Source: Rhodothermales bacterium
GTDB lineage: Bacteria > Bacteroidota > Rhodothermia > Rhodothermales > JANQRZ01
Assembly: GCA_039944855.1 (NCBI GenBank)
Contig: JBDUXZ010000022.1
Span: 98,186 to 162,185, forward strand
Direction: 5' to 3'
DNA: 64,000 bases
The notes beneath the pieces were generated by a model, which saw nothing but the letters and a program-made list of their open reading frames with translations, searched no databases and was not told where the DNA came from. Shown here piece after piece: positions 7,535 to 14,799 of this stretch. Positions within the stretch are counted from its first letter, which is position 1. Every line of letters starts with the position of its first letter. Both the position numbers and the translations under genes were made by a program.

Positions 7535-9118
7535 ATGCGTAGTGCTGCTGTTGTCCTCGCCCTGTTCCTAACCGTTGGATGTGGAACGACTGAGGAGGCC
7601 GCCAGCCCCGACGCGGGCGCCGACCTCCGGTACGAGTGGCCTCAGCGCGGCTCGCAGGGTACCGCCGCCGAGCGCCCCGTCCGGCCTGCCGACATCGTCG
7701 TCCCCGAAGGGTACCGGATCGAGGCCGTCGCCCGCGGCCTCAGCTACGCCACCGACGTCACGTGGGACGCCGATGGCGCGATGTACGTCTCCGAGACGGG
7801 CGGCCACACCTACGGCACCGGCCCCGAGGACGCCCCGCCCGCCCGCATCCTCCGCGTCCGCCCCGACGGCTCTACCGAGGTCGTCTACGACGCCGTCGTC
7901 CCGATGGCGGAGATCCGCCGGCACGCGAGCACGGCCGAGATGCCCGAGGGGCTCATCCCTCCCATCCTCGGCATCACGTTCCACGAGCCGAGCGGGCTGA
8001 TCTACGTCGCCCACCGGGGCCGCTACTCCACGTTCGACCCCGCGACGGGCACCTTCGAGACCGTCATCGACGGGATCCCTTCGTGGGGCTTCTTCCACAA
8101 CAACAAGGCCGTCTTCGGGCCGGACGGGAAGATGTACTTCGTCGTCTCGACGCAGGGGAACGCCGGCCCCATCGACACGCACTGGCTGGAGGTGATCGAG
8201 GCGTTCGACAAGCACGACGCGCACGAGGCCCCGTGCGAGGACGTGGAGGTGACGGGCCTCGACCTCTTCGTCCCGAACAAGCTCACGAAGGACGACGAGA
8301 ACGACTCCCTCCGCGCCGAGGTCTACGTCCCCTACGGCGTGGACACGGAGATGGGGCAGACCATCGAGGGCGAGCCGTGGTGCCACGGTGCGCTCTACCG
8401 CGCCGACGCCGACGGCGCGAACCCCGAGGTCGTCGCGTGGGGCCTCCGCTCGAACTACGGGTACGGCTTCGCCGAGGACGGCGCGCTCTACGTCACCCAG
8501 AACTCGGGCAACATCATGCCGCCGCGCCCGATCTACGACGACTGGGAGACGGTCTACCGCATCGAGGAGGGCGCGTGGTACGGGTGGCCCGATTTCTACA
8601 GCAGCGTCCCCATCACCGACGCCCGGTTCCGCCGCCCCAACGACCCCGACTTCAAGGGCAAACCGTTCGACCACCAGTTCTCGCTCACCGAGGCCACGCG
8701 CCGGCGCCTGCTCCAGGGCCGCGACCGACCGCCGTCCCCCGTGGCGCAGCTTCCCGTCCACAGCGCCGCGCAGGGCATGGCGATGGGCCGCCGCGCTTTT
8801 GGGCTTGACCCGGACGAGGCGCTCGTGGCCGAGTTCGGCTCCATCATTCCGTACTACAAGGACCCCGGTGGCTGGCCTGGCTTCCGCGTCCAGAAGGTGG
8901 ACCTCTCGACCGGGGAGGTCACGGACTGGCTCGTCAACCGCTCCCGGAAGCCGGCCTCGGCTACAAGCGGGGGCGGGCTCGAGCGGCCGATCCAGGTCGT
9001 CTACGGCCCCGACGGCGCCCTCTACGTCGTGGACTTCGGCACCATCGAGTTCACAGAGCAGGGGATGACGGCCTACCCCCGCACCGGCGTCGTCTGGAAG
9101 GTCTCCCGCGAGGGCTGA
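7535..9118 (+). CDS. PQQ-dependent sugar/sorbosone dehydrogenase-like lipoprotein
   Basis: 527 aa. A lipoprotein signal ends in a lipobox-like VGCG around Cys16. The rest is a beta-propeller of the glucose/sorbosone dehydrogenase (GSDH/NHL-like) type, with repeats such as GLSYATDVTWDADGAMYVSE, GIPSWGFFHNNKAVFGPDGK and IQVVYGPDGALYVVDFGTI. Members use PQQ or act as extracytoplasmic sugar oxidases, but many are uncharacterised. A close relative lies at 12906. It starts 72 bp after the DUF305 gene and may share its transcript. The substrate cannot be told. Confidence 0.75.
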   Translation: MRSAAVVLALFLTVGCGTTEEAASPDAGADLRYEWPQRGSQGTAAERPVRPADIVVPEGYRIEAVARGLSYATDVTWDADGAMYVSETGGHTYGTGPEDAPPARILRVRPDGSTEVVYDAVVPMAEIRRHASTAEMPEGLIPPILGITFHEPSGLIYVAHRGRYSTFDPATGTFETVIDGIPSWGFFHNNKAVFGPDGKMYFVVSTQGNAGPIDTHWLEVIEAFDKHDAHEAPCEDVEVTGLDLFVPNKLTKDDENDSLRAEVYVPYGVDTEMGQTIEGEPWCHGALYRADADGANPEVVAWGLRSNYGYGFAEDGALYVTQNSGNIMPPRPIYDDWETVYRIEEGAWYGWPDFYSSVPITDARFRRPNDPDFKGKPFDHQFSLTEATRRRLLQGRDRPPSPVAQLPVHSAAQGMAMGRRAFGLDPDEALVAEFGSIIPYYKDPGGWPGFRVQKVDLSTGEVTDWLVNRSRKPASATSGGGLERPIQVVYGPDGALYVVDFGTIEFTEQGMTAYPRTGVVWKVSREG

Positions 9119-9122
9119 CCCC

Positions 9123-9180
9123 AGCCTAGGATAGGGGGCGCCCCGTTCGCGAGCCGGCGGGGCGCCCCCTATCCTAGGCT
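9123..9180. terminator. Perfect 22-bp inverted repeat, probable bidirectional terminator
   Basis: Arms 9123-9144 and 9159-9180 are perfectly complementary over 22 bp with a 14-nt loop. The repeat sits between the dehydrogenase stop (9118) and the catalase start (9219). There is no U-run after the stem, so factor-independent termination is uncertain. It could instead stabilise an mRNA end. Confidence 0.6.
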
Positions 9181-9218
9181 CGCCCCTCTCCCCTCTCTTC
9201 TCTTCTTGGAGGTATCTC

Positions 9219-10199
9219 ATGTTCTATCACGTCAAGGAGCTCCAATTCAACGCCCGCGTCTCCGAGCCCGACCCCCGCTTCGCCCGCCTACTCCTGGAGC
9301 AGTTCGGCGGAGCGAACGGCGAGCTGGCCGCGGCCATGCAGTACTTCGTCCAGGCCTTCGCCGCGCGCCAGCCGCACCCCGACAAGTACGACCTCTTGAT
9401 GGACATCGCCACCGAGGAGTTCAGCCACCTCGAGATCGTCGGGGCCACGATCCAGATGCTCCTCGACGGCATCGGCGGCGAGCTCAAGGACGCCGCCAAC
9501 GAGTCGGAGATCATGCAGCTCCTCGACGGCACCGACAAGAAGGAGGCGTTCATCCACGAGGCGATGACGAACCCGCAGTTCATGGTGCTCTCCGGCGGCG
9601 GGCCGACGCTCACCAACAGCAACGGCGTTCCGTGGACGGCCGCCTACGTCAACGCCAACGGCGACCTGACGGTGGACCTCCGCTCGGACATGGCCGCCGA
9701 GACGCGCGCGAAGATCGTCTACGAGTACCTCATGCAGTTCACCGACGACCCCTACGTCCACGACACCCTCCGCTTCCTCATGACGCGGGAGGTGGCGCAC
9801 TACCAGATGTTCCACGCGGCGCTCGAGACGATCCAGCCCAACTTCCCGATGGGCACCCGCCAGAGCGACCCCCGCTACTCGAACTCCTACTTCAACCTCT
9901 CGAACGGCGCCAGCGCGCGCGGCCCCTGGAATGAGGGGCAGAGCCCGGACCTCGGCGAGGACTGGGTCTACGTCGAGGATCCCATCGAGCACGTCCGCCG
10001 GACGCAGGGGATGGTCGTGGACCACGAGCCGCGCGGGACGAGCCGGACTGAGGAGGAGGTCCAGCAGAAGAACAAGGAGTTGGGCAAGCAGCGGAAGGAG
10101 GAGGCGAAGGCGAAGACGCCTAAGGGGGCGAACCAGTGGTCCTCGTACCCGCAGAAGGACGTGGACAGCCCGATGGGCATCGAGACCGAGGAGAAGTAG
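9219..10199 (+). CDS. Manganese catalase
   Basis: 326 aa, non-haem dimanganese catalase that disproportionates hydrogen peroxide in the cytoplasm. Metal ligands are visible in the four-helix bundle: Glu35 (NGELAAAMQ), Glu67 and His70 (TEEFSHLEIVGA), and the second Glu/His pair near 150 and 190 (FLMTREVAHYQMFHAALE). The protein is longer than the roughly 270-residue core because of a charged Lys/Glu-rich C-terminal tail. A good ribosome-binding site (GGAGG) lies about 8 nt before the ATG. The DsbA-like gene starts 3 bp after its stop. The role fits peroxide formed during copper stress. Confidence 0.95.
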   Translation: MFYHVKELQFNARVSEPDPRFARLLLEQFGGANGELAAAMQYFVQAFAARQPHPDKYDLLMDIATEEFSHLEIVGATIQMLLDGIGGELKDAANESEIMQLLDGTDKKEAFIHEAMTNPQFMVLSGGGPTLTNSNGVPWTAAYVNANGDLTVDLRSDMAAETRAKIVYEYLMQFTDDPYVHDTLRFLMTREVAHYQMFHAALETIQPNFPMGTRQSDPRYSNSYFNLSNGASARGPWNEGQSPDLGEDWVYVEDPIEHVRRTQGMVVDHEPRGTSRTEEEVQQKNKELGKQRKEEAKAKTPKGANQWSSYPQKDVDSPMGIETEEK

Positions 10200-10202
10200 C
10201 CC

Positions 10203-11078
10203 ATGCCCGCGCCTTCCACTCGGCCGCCGGTGGGGGTGGCCCTCGCAACCGAGGCCGCCCCCGCCGTCGAGGCCGTCTACTACACCGATCCGCTCTGCTC
10301 GTGGAGCTGGGGCTTCGAGCCGCCGCTGCGCCGGCTCCGGTACGAGTTCGGCCGCACGCTCGGCTGGCGGACGCGGATGACCGGCCTGATCCCGAGCTGG
10401 GACCGGTTCAGCGACCCCGTCAACGCCGTCAGCCGCCCGCTCCAGATGGGGCCGGTCTGCGTCGAGGTCCGCCACCGGACGGGGCAGCCGCTCGACGACC
10501 GGGTGTGGGTGGAGAAACCGCCGGCCTCGTCGTACCCGGCGTGCCTCGCCGTCAAAGCGGCCGGGCTCCAGTCGGACGCCGCCGCCGAGGCCGTACTCCG
10601 GCGCCTCCGCGAGGCGCTTTTTCTGGAGCGGCGGGACGTCTCCGACCCCGCCGTCCTCCGCGCCCTCGCCCGCAGCGTAGCCGACGCCCGCCCCGACCTC
10701 CTCGACTTCAGCCGCTTCTCGACCGACCTCGGCGGGCCGGAGGCCGAGGCGGCCTTCCGCGACGACCTCCGCGAGGCCCGCTACCTCGGCCTCACCCGGA
10801 CGCCCGCCCTCACACTCCGCCGCGCCGACGGCGCTGACGACGGACAGGGCAGGACGCTCCTCCTCGTGGGCTATCGCCCCTACGACGTGCTCCGCTGCGC
10901 GCTCGATCACCTCGGCCTCGTGCCCGAGCGGCGGGCCGATGATCCCGACGTCTACGCTGCCTTCTGGGGCGGTGCCACCGACCGTGAGATCACCGAAGCC
11001 CTCGGCCTCGACGTCCCCGGCCCCCGTGATGAATCTCAGACGGAACACGCAACGCCCTCCTGTTCCAACGCCGCCTGA
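10203..11078 (+). CDS. DsbA-family thioredoxin-fold protein
   Basis: 291 aa. A DsbA/FrnE-like fold starts after a short N-terminal extension with YYTDPLCSWSWGFEPPLRRL near residue 28-47. The usual DPxCPWC active site here reads CSWS, so only the first Cys is present. The protein would be a reductase or isomerase relative rather than a disulfide oxidase. No signal peptide is apparent, so it is probably cytoplasmic. It is packed 3 bp behind the Mn catalase and probably cotranscribed. The substrate is unknown. Confidence 0.7.
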   Translation: MPAPSTRPPVGVALATEAAPAVEAVYYTDPLCSWSWGFEPPLRRLRYEFGRTLGWRTRMTGLIPSWDRFSDPVNAVSRPLQMGPVCVEVRHRTGQPLDDRVWVEKPPASSYPACLAVKAAGLQSDAAAEAVLRRLREALFLERRDVSDPAVLRALARSVADARPDLLDFSRFSTDLGGPEAEAAFRDDLREARYLGLTRTPALTLRRADGADDGQGRTLLLVGYRPYDVLRCALDHLGLVPERRADDPDVYAAFWGGATDREITEALGLDVPGPRDESQTEHATPSCSNAA

Positions 11079-11099
11079 CCGCCACCGAACTCTGCTGCC

Positions 11100-11675
11100 A
11101 TGCAACTCCACGAGCTCCACCCCGCCCTCGTCCACCTTCCCATCGCGCTCCTCCCGGCATCGCTCGCCGCCGACGCCGCAGGGATGCACGACGCCGGCCG
11201 CGCCGGCATCGCCCTCACGGCCGGGAGCGCCGCCCTCGCTGCTGCGAGCGGCCTCATCGCGCAGGAGGAGGTCGAGACCGACGAGGTCTCGCACGACCTC
11301 CTCGCCACGCACCGGACGCTGAACATCGGCGTGCTCGGGGCGACCGTGGCGATGGCCCTCCACCGCGCCGGGCGCGAGCGGCCGGGACCCGGCTACCTCG
11401 CCCTCGGCCTCGCCGCCGTCGGCGTGACGATGTACTCGGCCTACCTCGGCGGGCGGATGGTCTACGCCCACGGCGTCGGCGTCGAGCCGGCCGGGGGGCT
11501 GGAGCCCGACCACGCCCCGCCGGTCGAGGACGCGAGCGCCGGCGCCCTCCTCCGCCGGATCGGGCACGACCTCCGCCACGGCCTCCAGCACACGTTCGAG
11601 CACCTCCGCGAGGGCGACGTCGTCCCCGCCATCACCCGCTCCCGTACCACCCCTCTCGACGCCGACGATGCCTGA
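11100..11675 (+). CDS. DUF2231-type membrane protein
   Basis: 191 aa. Four hydrophobic helices with the DUF2231 signature ELHPALVHLPIALLPAS at the start, later histidines (DLLATHRTLNIG) and MVYAHGVGVE, as in the membrane half of the 2775-3908 protein. The last 40 residues are soluble with several His (RIGHDLRHGLQHTFEHL). It overlaps the next gene by 8 bp. Function unknown; haem or metal binding has been proposed for the family because of its conserved histidines. Confidence 0.7.
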   Translation: MQLHELHPALVHLPIALLPASLAADAAGMHDAGRAGIALTAGSAALAAASGLIAQEEVETDEVSHDLLATHRTLNIGVLGATVAMALHRAGRERPGPGYLALGLAAVGVTMYSAYLGGRMVYAHGVGVEPAGGLEPDHAPPVEDASAGALLRRIGHDLRHGLQHTFEHLREGDVVPAITRSRTTPLDADDA

Positions 11676-11979
11676 CACCGAGACCCTCGACGGCTACGTC
11701 GTCGACCTCATCTGCCTCCGGAAGTACCCGGCCGCGGAGTACGCCGAGCGGGCCCGCGAGCACACCCGCGCCTGCGCCCTCGACGGCCACTGCATCGAGA
11801 GCGGGTTCGGCCTCGTCGCCGACGACGGCCGCGTGGCCCTCCTCGACCCGTCGGCCACGCCGCAGGTCGTGGAGGCCGTCCGCGCGAGCGAGCGCGAGGC
11901 CGGCATCCGGCTCCGCGTCCGGCGCGAGGCGGGGGACGGCGCGATGGAGACGGCGTCCGTCGAGGAGGTCACGCCATGA
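11668..11979 (+). CDS. Small conserved hypothetical protein
   Basis: 103 aa, soluble, with paired cysteines (DLICLRKY, then ACALDGHCIESGFG). Such TxDGYVVDLxC proteins are often encoded near DUF2231 or copper genes. The sequence also has an extension containing VALLDPSATPQVVEA. Its start lies inside the end of the DUF2231 gene (8-bp overlap), a sign of translational coupling. No function is assigned. Confidence 0.6.
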   Translation: MPDTETLDGYVVDLICLRKYPAAEYAERAREHTRACALDGHCIESGFGLVADDGRVALLDPSATPQVVEAVRASEREAGIRLRVRREAGDGAMETASVEEVTP

Positions 11980-12008
11980 AGCGACGTGTGAAACGACTAC
12001 CCCTAAGG

Positions 12009-12845
12009 CTACCCCTCGCTCTCGTTGTGGACGACCTGCGCGTGGTTCAGGAGCGCCACGAACACGACGCCTCCGACGACGTTGCCGAGCACGGCCGGCG
12101 CGAGGAAGTGGCCGAGGTAGGCGAGGAAGCCGACCTCCCCCTTCGCCACGAGGTAGAGCACCTCGACGGAGCCGGCGATCGAGTGGTCGAGGTGGCCGAG
12201 CCCGAGCACGTACGTCACGATCACGATGACCGTCACGCGCCCGCTCTCGGCGAACGGGAGCATCCACACCATCAGCGCGATGAGCCAGCCGGCGTAGACC
12301 GCCGCGACGAGCGTGGCGAGGAAGTCGCCCCGGTAGACGTCGCGGGCGATCTCGAGGAAGGCCGCCTCCGTGCCGGGGTCGACGTTGGGCGCGGCCGAGA
12401 GCGCCCACGCGAAGAGCCCGGCCCCGAGGAGGTTCGTCACGAGGACGACGCCCCACAGCTTCGCCACCTTCCCGATCTTGCCGCGGACGTCGTGGAGGAG
12501 CGGGAGAACGGGCGTCAGGGTGTTCTCGGTGAAGAGCTGCTGCCGACCGAGGATGACCACGAGGAAGCCGACGCTGTAGCCGAGCTTGACGACGAGCACG
12601 CGCCAGTCGGTGTCCGGGAGCGCGGCGTGGAGGTACCCCTGCGTGAGGAGGGAGAACCCCATAGCGAGGCCGGCGGCCAGGCCCGACCACGCCAGCGCCT
12701 GCGGCGAGCGCTTGATCTCCTCCTCCCCCTCCAGCCGGATCGCCTCGTGGACGACGGCGACGTGGGGCGCCGAGCGCTCCTCGGCCTCCTGCCGTTCCTC
12801 GGCGTCGAGGCCGTCTCGGCCAGCATCAGTTTGGGTGTGGGGCAT
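12009..12845 (-). CDS. Formate/nitrite transporter family channel (YfdC-like)
   Basis: 278 aa, six predicted membrane helices of the FNT aquaporin-like fold. The motif VILGRQQLFTENTLTPVLP (about residues 98-116) matches the YfdC branch of FNT proteins rather than FocA or NirC. The substrate is therefore unclear. A charged 45-residue N-terminal segment precedes the first helix. The start ATG at 12845 was chosen because the membrane domain follows directly after this short soluble segment. It converges with the copper-block genes and diverges from the next dehydrogenase gene. Confidence 0.85.
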   Translation of the reverse strand: MPHTQTDAGRDGLDAEERQEAEERSAPHVAVVHEAIRLEGEEEIKRSPQALAWSGLAAGLAMGFSLLTQGYLHAALPDTDWRVLVVKLGYSVGFLVVILGRQQLFTENTLTPVLPLLHDVRGKIGKVAKLWGVVLVTNLLGAGLFAWALSAAPNVDPGTEAAFLEIARDVYRGDFLATLVAAVYAGWLIALMVWMLPFAESGRVTVIVIVTYVLGLGHLDHSIAGSVEVLYLVAKGEVGFLAYLGHFLAPAVLGNVVGGVVFVALLNHAQVVHNESEG

Positions 12846-12905
12846 GAGGAGGCGACCGGAAAGAAGAAGGAAGGGGAACGCCGTGAACGCGGGGCGCCGC
12901 AGCGG

Positions 12906-14405
12906 GTGCCGCATACGCTCGCGTTCCCACCCGTGCTCCTGCTCCTCACCCTCCTGCTCGGGGGCTGCTTCCGCCTCCTCCCCACGAAGGGCGGCGGGCT
13001 GACCGAGTTCGAGGGGCCGCGCGAGGTGGACGCTGGGGACGTCGCCCTCCCGGACGGCTACCGGATCGAGCCCGTGGCGACGGGCCTCACGTTCCCCACG
13101 GGCGTCGCCTTCGACGCGGCCGGCGCCGTCTACGTGACGGAGGCCGGCTACTCCTACGGCGACTACCGCGGCACGCCGCGGCTCCTGCGGGTCGAAGCCG
13201 ACGGGACCGCTACGGAGGTCGCCCGCGGCACGGACCCGCCGTGGACGGGGGTGAGCTACAGCGACGGCCTGGACGGCGGCGCCTTCTTCGTCACGGGCGG
13301 CCACTTCGAGGGCGGGAGGCTCCTGCGGATCGAGCCGGACGGGCAGGTGGACGTGCTCGTGGATGGGCTCCCGAGCCTCGGCGACCACCACACGAACGCG
13401 CCCGTGGTGATGGACGGGTGGGTCTACTTCGGGCAGGGGACGGCCACGAACTCCGCCGTCGTCGGCCTCGACAACTTCAAGCTCGGCTGGCCCGAGCGCT
13501 ACCCCGACTTCCACGATGTCCCCTGCGCCGACGTCGTGCTCAAGGGCACGAACTTCCGCACGGAGAACCCCCTCACGCCCGACGACCACGACGAGGTGCT
13601 CACCGGCCCGTACAAGCCGTTCGGCCAGCCCGCCGAGCGGGGTGAAGTCGTCGAGGGCCGGACGAAGTGCAGTGGCGCCGTCCTCCGCGTCCGCCCCGAC
13701 GGGTCGGACCTCGAGGTGGTGGCGTGGGGCTTCCGCAACCCCTTCGGCCTCGCCGCCGCGGCCACCCCTGACGGGACGGGGGCGCTCTTCGTCGCCGAGA
13801 ACCAGTACGACGTGCGCGGGAGCCGCCCCGTCTTCGGCACCGGCGACCTCCTCTGGCGCGTCGAGCCGGAGCGGGCCGAGGGCACGCCCGCGCCGTGGTT
13901 CGGCTGGCCCGACTACTGGGCCGGCGTCCCGCTCGAAGACGGGTTCGAGGCGCCGGGCGAAAGGGAGCCCGGCTTCGTCCTGCTCCAGCACCCCGGCGCC
14001 CCGCCGCGCCCGGTCGCTCAGTTCGGCGTCCACGCCGCCGCGGGCGGCCTCGACGTGGGCCGGAGCGCGGCGTTCGGGTTCGAGGGCGACGTGTTCGTGG
14101 CCGAGTTCGGCGACAACGTGCCCGCCGTCGGGAAGGCCCTCGCGCCCGTCGGCTACAAGGTCGTGCGGGTGGACGCCGAGGCAGGCACGGTCCACGACTT
14201 CGCCGTCAACCGCGGCGGCACGAACGGGCCGGCGTCGTGGCTCGGCACCGGCGGGCTCGAACGCCCCATCGCCGTCCGGTTCAGCCCCGACGGCGCAGCC
14301 CTCTGGGTGGTGGACTTCGGCGTGATGACGATGAGCGAAAGCGGGGCCTACGGCCCGCGCCCCGGCACGGGCGTCCTCTGGAAGATCACCCGCACGGACC
14401 CATGA
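12906..14405 (+). CDS. PQQ-dependent sugar dehydrogenase-like lipoprotein (second copy)
   Basis: About 499 aa if GTG at 12906 is used. That start gives a lipoprotein signal VPHTLAFPPVLLLL ending in the lipobox LLLGGC; the reading frame stays open far upstream, so the start is uncertain. It is a GSDH-type beta-propeller closely related to the 7535 protein (VALPDGYRIEPVATGLTFPT near the N-terminus, DGAALWVVDFGVMTMSESGA near the C-terminus). The next gene, a cytochrome c, overlaps it by ATGA. The propeller probably passes electrons to that cytochrome. Confidence 0.75.
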   Translation: MPHTLAFPPVLLLLTLLLGGCFRLLPTKGGGLTEFEGPREVDAGDVALPDGYRIEPVATGLTFPTGVAFDAAGAVYVTEAGYSYGDYRGTPRLLRVEADGTATEVARGTDPPWTGVSYSDGLDGGAFFVTGGHFEGGRLLRIEPDGQVDVLVDGLPSLGDHHTNAPVVMDGWVYFGQGTATNSAVVGLDNFKLGWPERYPDFHDVPCADVVLKGTNFRTENPLTPDDHDEVLTGPYKPFGQPAERGEVVEGRTKCSGAVLRVRPDGSDLEVVAWGFRNPFGLAAAATPDGTGALFVAENQYDVRGSRPVFGTGDLLWRVEPERAEGTPAPWFGWPDYWAGVPLEDGFEAPGEREPGFVLLQHPGAPPRPVAQFGVHAAAGGLDVGRSAAFGFEGDVFVAEFGDNVPAVGKALAPVGYKVVRVDAEAGTVHDFAVNRGGTNGPASWLGTGGLERPIAVRFSPDGAALWVVDFGVMTMSESGAYGPRPGTGVLWKITRTDP

Positions 14406-14761
14406 GATACCCGCTCGCAATCCTGCTCATCGCCGCCGTCGTGGCGCTGGCCGCGTGCGGCTCGGCCCGCCGCGGTGCTCCGCTGACGGGGCCGCACGAG
14501 CCGCCGAACGCGGAGGTCGCCGAGGGGCAGCGGACGTTCGACCGGTTCTGCAACGGGTGCCACCCCGGCGGGGCCGCCGGCGTCGGCCTCGCGCTGAACA
14601 ACAAGCCCCTGCCGGGCTTCGTCATCCGCCGGCAGGTCCGCTGGGGGCTGGGCGCCATGCCGGCCTTCAGCGAAGAAACAATCTCCGACCAGGAGCTCGA
14701 CAACCTCGTCGCCTACCTCGTCTGGCTCCGCCGCCTCGACCGAAAGGACGACTCCGGCTGA
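14402..14761 (+). CDS. Lipoprotein c-type cytochrome
   Basis: 119 aa. A lipoprotein signal ends at VALAACGS (Cys19). One haem-binding motif CNGCH lies near residue 50. A methionine ligand candidate is in LGAMPAFSEE near residue 85. This is a class I monohaem cytochrome. Translation is coupled to the upstream propeller dehydrogenase (4-bp overlap), so it is the likely electron acceptor of that enzyme at the periplasmic side of a membrane. Confidence 0.9.
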   Translation: MRYPLAILLIAAVVALAACGSARRGAPLTGPHEPPNAEVAEGQRTFDRFCNGCHPGGAAGVGLALNNKPLPGFVIRRQVRWGLGAMPAFSEETISDQELDNLVAYLVWLRRLDRKDDSG

Positions 14762-14799
14762 CGGCTCTCCTCCCACCCTCACCGCCTCTCCACCGCCCC

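Noticed and set aside
12009..14420. An 803-codon minus-strand reading frame through the propeller gene
   Set aside because: Only its last 278 codons (12009-12845) form a recognisable FNT protein. The rest is a GC-driven shadow of the plus-strand dehydrogenase.
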